From contig CALGZO010000309.1 of the NCBI GenBank assembly GCA_937934465.1, forward strand, positions 1 to 9,994: a DNA stretch of 9,994 bases. Direction: 5' to 3'. Shown here one piece after another: positions 6,084 to 9,994 of this stretch; within the stretch, counting starts at the first letter, position 1; each line of letters starts with the position of its first letter. The notes below the pieces were generated by a model, which saw only the letters and a list, made by a program, of their open reading frames with translations, did no database searches and was not told the origin of the DNA. A program made the position numbers and the translations under genes. Origin of the DNA: an uncultured Fimbriimonadales bacterium (GTDB lineage: Bacteria; Armatimonadota; Fimbriimonadia; Fimbriimonadales; GBS-DC).

Positions 6084-7125
6084 TCTTCTCCGATTCCTCC
6101 TCGATTCTATAAAGGTCTTCCAGCTTCACGCCGACCTGCGAGCCGTGTGCGCCGAACACCGAGCCGGTGATGCGCTTCTCCACACGCTGCTTTATCAGGT
6201 CGTACACCTCGCGCGGCAACCCGATGTAGCCCACTTCATCCGACAGTTTGCCAGCCTCTGTCAGGGCGAACTGCACGAACGCCGCCACTTCGGGGCGTTC
6301 CAGCGCGCGCAGGTTCACATACAGAAACAGCGGTCGCGCCAACGGCTGATAAGTGCCGTCCAGCACGCTTTCGCGGGAGGCTTTCACAGGACCGTTGCCG
6401 TTATCGACGCCCACCAGTTTCAACTTGTCTTGGTTGTTCTCGTAGTAGGCGAGTCCGAAGTAGCCGAGCGCGCCGCGCGTGCGCGCCACGCCCTGCACCA
6501 AGATATCGTCATCCTCGCTGCCCGTGTAGTCGCCGCGACTGGCTTTCTCTTTGCCGACAATCGCCGCGGTGAAGTAGTCAAAAGTGCCCGAGTCGGTGCC
6601 TGCGCCGAACAGCACCAGCGGCTCGTTCGGGAAGCCTGCACGCACTTGCGACCAGTTCTTGATTTTGCCCTGCGCGGCAGGCTCCCAGATTTTCTTGAGT
6701 TCGGCGACAGTGAGCGAGTCGCACCAGTTATTTTGCGGGTTCACCACCACCGCCATCGCGTCGTAGGCGACGGGGATTTCGATATACTGGATTCCGTTCT
6801 TTTGGCAGAGGGCGTCCTCGTCTTCACGAATGGGTCGCGACGCGCCCGTGATGTCGATTTCGCCGTTGCCGAACTTCTTGAAGCCGCCGCCCGTGCCCGA
6901 CTTGCCCACCGTCACTTGAACTTGAGGATACTTCTTCTGAAACTCTTCCGCCAACGCCTCCGAGATAGGCAGTACGGTACTGGAGCCGTCGATGGTAATC
7001 TTGCCTGAGAGCGCAGCTGTCGCGCCTGTCGCTTCTTCAGATTGCTCGGTCTCTTGCTTGCCACACGCTGCCAGAAGGGCAGCCGCTACGCAACTCGCAA
7101 CCAGCCAACCGAATTGAGGTCTCAT
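6073..7125 (-). CDS. pstS: Phosphate-binding lipoprotein PstS (350 aa)
   Basis: Captures phosphate outside the membrane and delivers it to PstC and PstA. Residues 1-20 form a lipoprotein signal with lipobox Leu18-Ala-Ala-Cys21, so the mature protein is probably lipid-anchored at Cys21. The N-terminal domain has GSSTVLPISEALAEEF (47-62) and KSGTGGGFKKFGNGEIDITG (75-94), which hold the usual phosphate-contacting Ser and Thr residues and the Asp of the Gly-x-Ile-Asp motif. LVLFGAGTDSGTFDYF (170-185) provides the Arg/Ser/Thr-type second-lobe site, here GTDSGT. GALGYFGLAYYEN (218-230) is also diagnostic. I chose the ATG at 7125. A TTG at 7134 directly abuts the -10 box and is unlikely. There is no Shine-Dalgarno, so translation is probably leaderless. 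First gene of pstSCA, preceded by a Pho-box-like repeat. Confidence 0.95.
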   Translation of the reverse strand: MRPQFGWLVASCVAAALLAACGKQETEQSEEATGATAALSGKITIDGSSTVLPISEALAEEFQKKYPQVQVTVGKSGTGGGFKKFGNGEIDITGASRPIREDEDALCQKNGIQYIEIPVAYDAMAVVVNPQNNWCDSLTVAELKKIWEPAAQGKIKNWSQVRAGFPNEPLVLFGAGTDSGTFDYFTAAIVGKEKASRGDYTGSEDDDILVQGVARTRGALGYFGLAYYENNQDKLKLVGVDNGNGPVKASRESVLDGTYQPLARPLFLYVNLRALERPEVAAFVQFALTEAGKLSDEVGYIGLPREVYDLIKQRVEKRITGSVFGAHGSQVGVKLEDLYRIEEESEKSAQ

Positions 7126-7134
7126 AGCAGCCAA

Positions 7135-7167
7135 ATTATATGCCCCAGAGTGTTAAAAACAGGTTAA
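7135..7167 (-). promoter_or_regulatory. pst operon promoter with Pho-box-like direct repeat
   Basis: On the minus strand TTAACC (7167-7162) and TTAACA (7156-7151) are separated by 5 bases, an 11-bp period. The second copy ends 10 bp before a perfect TATAAT (7140-7135). Bacillus PhoP boxes are TTAACA-like repeats with about 5-bp spacing. In E. coli the Pho box also has an 11-bp period and replaces the -35. The arrangement fits a phosphate-starvation activator site. The -10 ends 9 bases before the pstS ATG. The first repeat overlaps the stop codon of the upstream GCS2-family gene. Confidence 0.6.
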
Positions 7168-8279
7168 GAGGCGACGCCCGCTTTGGTCGCTTCCGCCAGC
7201 CAATCCACCACCGCGGTCAGGTCGCCGCCCGATTCGTCGTAGACGCGCAGTTGGTGTTCTGCGCTGGTACCCTCCTTCACGATTTTGCGCGCGTGTTTCA
7301 CGGCGTCCCAGCTGCCCAGTTGCTCAGCGTAGGGGCGCAGCAGGGCGAGCATCTCCTCCACCAGCTCGTCGAACGGCGCGCTCTTGCCCGCGCCAAAGTC
7401 GATCAGTTCGCCGCGCACGCCGTGGCGCACCGCACGCCACTTGTTCTCACGAATCAGGTCGCGATGGTAAATCCGCCACGACTGATTGCTCAGCCTCAAG
7501 TCCACCAAGAACGCCGTCAGCGCTTGCACGATAGCCGTGATGCACACGGCGTCCTCGATGCGCGTACACACATCGCACACGCGGAACTCCAGCGTCTTAT
7601 ATTTCGGGTGGGGTCGCACATCCCACCAGACCTTTGTGCGGTCGTCGATGGCGCCGACGCGCTCTAAGGTGCTCATAAACAGGTCGTAATCGGCGTAGGA
7701 GGCGAACGAGTCGGGGATGCCCGTGCGCGGCAGGGTCTCGAACACCACGCTGCGGTAGGACATCAGCCCCGTGCGCCTGCCGTCCCAGAACGGCGAGCTG
7801 CACGAGAGCGCAAGCAGGTGCGGCAAGAAGTAGCGCGCCTGATTGAAAATATCGATAGTCAGCTCCATGTCGCCGATGCCCACATGCACATGCATCCCGA
7901 AGATGAGCAGCCGTCGGGCGATGTCTTGCATGTTCTCTTCCAAGGCTTTGTAGCGCAAGCGTGGGGTAATCGTCTGCTCCATCCAGCGCGAGAACGGGTG
8001 CGTGCCCGCCGCTACAATCCGCTTGCCTTGCGACTCGGCAATCTCCACCAGCGCGCCGCGCAGCCGACGCAACTCCTCACGCACCTCCGCGATGTTCGCG
8101 CAGACCTGACTGCCCACCTCAATCTGCGACATCATGAACTCCTCTTTCACCTGGTCTTGCAGGCGCACGCGCCCGTCAGGGAGAATCTGCGCCACATACG
8201 AATCGAGCGCGCGGGTCTGCGCGTCGATAATCTGATACTCTTCCTCCACGCCCAGCGTCAGCGGTACGCCCTTGAACAT
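7164..8279 (-). CDS. GCS2-family (YbdK-type) carboxylate-amine / glutamate-cysteine ligase-like enzyme
   Basis: A 371-residue member of the GCS2 family (COG2170), whose tested members join glutamate to cysteine weakly or act as ATP-dependent carboxylate-amine ligases. It is cytosolic, with no signal peptide or helix. Diagnostic motifs in order: LTLGVEEEYQIID (7-19), with the metal- and ATP-binding glutamates; GTHPFSRW (92-99); FGMHVHVGI (128-136); SSPFWDGRRTGLMSYR (161-176); WWDVRPHPKYKTLEFRVCD (218-236); and ENKWRAVRHG (278-287). Length is normal for the family. The ATG at 8279 has GGTGA about 4 bases upstream. It lies just upstream of pstS on the same strand, but the strong promoter in the 38-bp gap makes co-regulation doubtful. 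The real substrate cannot be read from sequence. Glutathione synthesis is possible, but no gshB is present here. Confidence 0.88.
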   Translation of the reverse strand: MFKGVPLTLGVEEEYQIIDAQTRALDSYVAQILPDGRVRLQDQVKEEFMMSQIEVGSQVCANIAEVREELRRLRGALVEIAESQGKRIVAAGTHPFSRWMEQTITPRLRYKALEENMQDIARRLLIFGMHVHVGIGDMELTIDIFNQARYFLPHLLALSCSSPFWDGRRTGLMSYRSVVFETLPRTGIPDSFASYADYDLFMSTLERVGAIDDRTKVWWDVRPHPKYKTLEFRVCDVCTRIEDAVCITAIVQALTAFLVDLRLSNQSWRIYHRDLIRENKWRAVRHGVRGELIDFGAGKSAPFDELVEEMLALLRPYAEQLGSWDAVKHARKIVKEGTSAEHQLRVYDESGGDLTAVVDWLAEATKAGVAS

Positions 8280-8557
8280 AGTCTCACCGAGCCATTAATA
8301 CCACTGACGCTCTAAAAATCCTGCTTGCGCGGTGGGAGGGGCTAATCCACTTGCTTTCCGAGATAGCCCGCAAGCACGGGAACCATGAAACTGCTGCCCG
8401 TCGCGAGATTCAGAACAATTACCTGTCCGCTTTCCGATGATTTTTGAGTCTGTATAAAGTGGAAGCGCGATGCCCTGCCTTCCCATCCCAATCTTTGGAG
8501 GCACATGCGATGAAACGAAGAGACTTGCGCTGGAGGCTGTTGGGAGGTAAGGTATCG

Positions 8558-8582
8558 CCCTTTCCTGCTATGCAGGATAGGG
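8558..8582. repeat. 11-bp inverted repeat hairpin
   Basis: Arms CCCTTTCCTGC (8558-8568) and GCAGGATAGGG (8572-8582) pair at 10 of 11 positions around a three-base loop, TAT. It shares a GCAGG element with palindromes at 904-920 and 999-1026. Confidence 0.7.
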
Positions 8583-8603
8583 GAGCAGTAGCGGTGTGTA
8601 CAG

Positions 8604-8650
8604 AAGCTCCCTCCCCCACGCAATCGAAGAGAGGGCTGAGGGTGAGGGTA
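8604..8650 (-). repeat. C-rich dispersed intergenic repeat
   Basis: Read on the minus strand it has CCCTCACCCTCAGCCCTCTC, then a GGGGGAGGGAGC end. This is a low-complexity palindromic repeat type seen in many bacterial intergenic regions. A related copy in the opposite orientation starts at 9670, past the other end of the dockerin gene. Confidence 0.6.
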
Positions 8651-8694
8651 GTTCATTCACTTTTCTGGGTAGTCTTTTACGGAGGTAGAAGACA

Positions 8695-9669
8695 ATGCAA
8701 CGCATAGCACTCGGATTCGGTTTAGCGACAGCACTGATGGTGAGCGTGTATGCCGACGGATATCTGTGGCTGTCGGCGGCGGGGAGCGCGCCTGCCAGCG
8801 TCTATCGGTACAACCTGCGCACGGGGCAGGTGGATCGCGCGATTGCGCCCGCCTCGTGGGGTTATGTGCAGTCGGGCGACTACAACCTGCTCGCCTACGA
8901 CGGCGACGCGCTCTACATCGGCTTGGAGAACGACCGCACGCTGCTGAAGGTGAACCCCTACACTGGGGCGTTCCGCTCGGCGTTCGGCTACCGGATGTGC
9001 AACTGCTTCTTCGGGCATCACTATATGAAAGACGGCGCATTTTATGAGGGCGAGCTGTGGCGCGCCGCGCCTGCACGCAGCGAGGGCGATCAAGGCATTC
9101 TCCATGTGAGCAATGCGAATGGCATCCCCACGAGGGCGTACTCTGCGATGGGGCAGCCCCACCTGGAGCGACCGATCGGCTTGGAGTGGGTGGGCGACGC
9201 GCTGATGATTACGACCGCGCAGGGGCTTTATCGCGTGCGCTTCCCCGACGAGCCGTTGGTGTTCGAGGGCGAGGCGTACACGCTGAACGGGGTTCCAAGC
9301 GGGCACGCGCTGGGCGGCTTGGCGTATGACGCGCAGCGCGACAAGCTCTACTTGGCGACCAGCGACGGCAGCGGCGCGACGCTGTGGCAGCTAACGCTGG
9401 ACCACGCGAATCGCAGCGCGAACGCGACGCCTGTGGAGACGCTTACCCTCAAGGGCTACCCCAGCGGGCGGCAGCCGACGGCTTTGGGGTTTGTGCCCGC
9501 GCGCCCCGGCGACGCCGACGACAACGGCTGCGTGGACGACGCTGACCTGCTAATAGTGCTGTTCGCGTTTGGAAGCAGCAGCGTCCAAGCGGATGTGAAC
9601 GGCGACGGAAGCGTGGACGACGCCGACCTGCTGATGGTGCTGTTCAACTTCGGCGGCGGGTGTAATTAG
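8695..9669 (+). CDS. Secreted beta-propeller-like protein with C-terminal dockerin-type tail (324 aa)
   Basis: Residues 1-20 form a Sec signal peptide (cleavage probably after Val-Tyr-Ala20), so the protein is likely extracellular. The body has repeated propeller-like strands: LLAYDGDALYIGLENDRTLL (65-84), PIGLEWVGDALMITTAQGLY and LGGLAYDAQRDKLYLATSDG. These resemble YVTN/NHL-type blades, which often bind ligands or scaffold other proteins. From about residue 273 come two dockerin-type loops, DADDNGCVDDADL and DVNGDGSVDDADL, each followed by Leu-Phe-x-Phe-Gly. In loop 1 the usual third ligand Asp is replaced by Asn. Cys279 and Cys323 sit at the same places as the cysteines in the other dockerin protein of this window. 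The start ATG has GGAGG 9 bases upstream. The gene stands alone, flanked by repeats. No enzymatic motif is visible. Confidence 0.87.
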   Translation: MQRIALGFGLATALMVSVYADGYLWLSAAGSAPASVYRYNLRTGQVDRAIAPASWGYVQSGDYNLLAYDGDALYIGLENDRTLLKVNPYTGAFRSAFGYRMCNCFFGHHYMKDGAFYEGELWRAAPARSEGDQGILHVSNANGIPTRAYSAMGQPHLERPIGLEWVGDALMITTAQGLYRVRFPDEPLVFEGEAYTLNGVPSGHALGGLAYDAQRDKLYLATSDGSGATLWQLTLDHANRSANATPVETLTLKGYPSGRQPTALGFVPARPGDADDNGCVDDADLLIVLFAFGSSSVQADVNGDGSVDDADLLMVLFNFGGGCN

Positions 9670-9890
9670 CCCTCACACCCAACCCCCTCTCTCAGAGGGA
9701 GAGAAGACTATCTACTTTCTCCCCGCGTGGGGGAAGGCTGTGGAGGGGCTGACCGCCGCTCCGCGGCTCAGTTTCAGCCCCCTATGGTTCTCCTGCACGC
9801 GGGGGTACGCCCTCCTGCGCGTAGAGATAATCGTCGCAATTTGGAGAGGCAGCTCAATTACTCCCTTATCTATGGAATAACCCCCTCGGT
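9670..9890. other. Intergenic region rich in palindromic C-rich repeats
   Basis: Starts directly after the dockerin gene with CCCTCACACCCAACCCCCTC and a hairpin of arms CCCTCT and AGAGGG. It continues with a CCCC-GCGT-GGGG hairpin near 9720, a nested hairpin at 9745-9781, and an inverted copy of the 13-mer CCCCGCGTGCAGG at 9792-9804. No gene is visible. Any of these hairpins could end the upstream transcript, but none has a T run. Confidence 0.6.
9745..9781. repeat. Nested inverted repeat
   Basis: Outer arms GGGGCTGA (9745-9752) and TCAGCCCC (9774-9781) enclose an inner perfect hairpin, GCCGC (9755-9759) and GCGGC (9763-9767), around TCC. It could form a stable RNA structure downstream of the dockerin gene. 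Confidence 0.65.
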
Positions 9891-9994
9891 ATGAAGCGCT
9901 GGTTGCATCAGTGGGGCTATCCAATCTTGTGGGGCGCAGCGACGGCGTTCACGATGTTCGCTGTGGCGGCTATCGCGCTCCAACAATTCTACAA
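9891..9994 (+). CDS. N-terminus of a membrane protein, cut by the window edge
   Basis: Thirty-four codons from ATG at 9891: a short basic and aromatic head (Met-Lys-Arg-Trp-Leu-His-Gln-Trp) and then a hydrophobic segment, about residues 10-29, ending in Leu-Gln-Gln-Phe-Tyr. This looks like a transmembrane anchor or signal segment. An earlier ATG at 9872 is followed at once by a stop, so the chosen start is the likely one. There is no clear Shine-Dalgarno. Family cannot be named from this fragment. Confidence 0.6.
   Translation, partial: MKRWLHQWGYPILWGAATAFTMFAVAAIALQQFY

Larger units (their letters stand above)
8280..8694. other. Divergent intergenic region with repeats
   Basis: A 415-bp spacer between two divergent genes. 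It holds a hairpin at 8558-8582 and a C-rich repeat at 8604-8650. A TATAAA at 8453-8458 with no good -35 might promote the plus-strand gene. The plus gene has GGAGG 9 bases before its ATG. Two short open frames are present and not accepted as genes: plus 8510-8707 and minus 8506-8342. No RNA gene is recognised. Confidence 0.6.

Noticed and set aside
8342..8506. Small minus-strand ORF ending in VPVLAGYLGKQVD
   Set aside because: The tail looks somewhat protein-like, but there is no ribosome binding site and the upstream part is repeat DNA. It could be a gene remnant, but I cannot support it.
8510..8707. Small plus-strand ORF (65 aa) before the dockerin gene, with GGAG 9 bases upstream of its ATG
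   Set aside because: It runs through a hairpin and a C-rich repeat, is Arg-rich with no family resemblance, and overlaps the next gene's ribosome binding site and start. It is probably fortuitous, though a leader peptide cannot be excluded.

Overview
The window looks like chromosomal DNA from a GC-rich, free-living bacterium. My best guess is the Armatimonadota, probably Fimbriimonadales-like. The guess rests on three things: two secreted proteins with a short C-terminal dockerin-type calcium-binding tail, a pseudopilin-like protein with the Cys-xxx-Asn-Leu ... Asp-Tyr-Asp-Glu signature common in Armatimonadota and Planctomycetota, and dense intergenic palindromic repeats. It is an inference from style, not from a marker gene.

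Layout. Bases 1-709 are repeats: two 65-bp units and several single palindromes, then about six and a third copies of a 78-bp tandem unit made of two head-to-head hairpins. Bases 710-1036 hold no confident gene. From 1037 to 8279 every gene lies on the minus strand. In transcription order these are a GCS2-family glutamate-cysteine ligase-like enzyme, pstS, pstC, pstA, an unrecognised 257-residue protein, a pseudopilin-like protein and a dockerin-tailed secreted protein. A 415-bp divergent spacer carrying repeats follows. On the plus strand lie a second dockerin-tailed secreted protein (8695-9669), another repeat-bearing spacer, and the first 34 codons of a membrane protein cut by the window edge.

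Function. PstS (lipoprotein), PstC and PstA (permeases) form most of a high-affinity phosphate ABC importer. Their reading frames overlap (11 bp and 4 bp), so they are one operon. It is preceded by a strong -10 hexamer and an 11-bp-period direct repeat resembling a Pho box. The ATPase gene pstB and the regulator phoU are not in the window. The pseudopilin-like gene and the first dockerin gene form a second, translationally coupled pair with its own probable promoter.

The most unusual parts are the hairpin array, where arm sequences differ between elements but stay self-complementary around a conserved six-base core, and the Pho-box-like, apparently leaderless pstS promoter.
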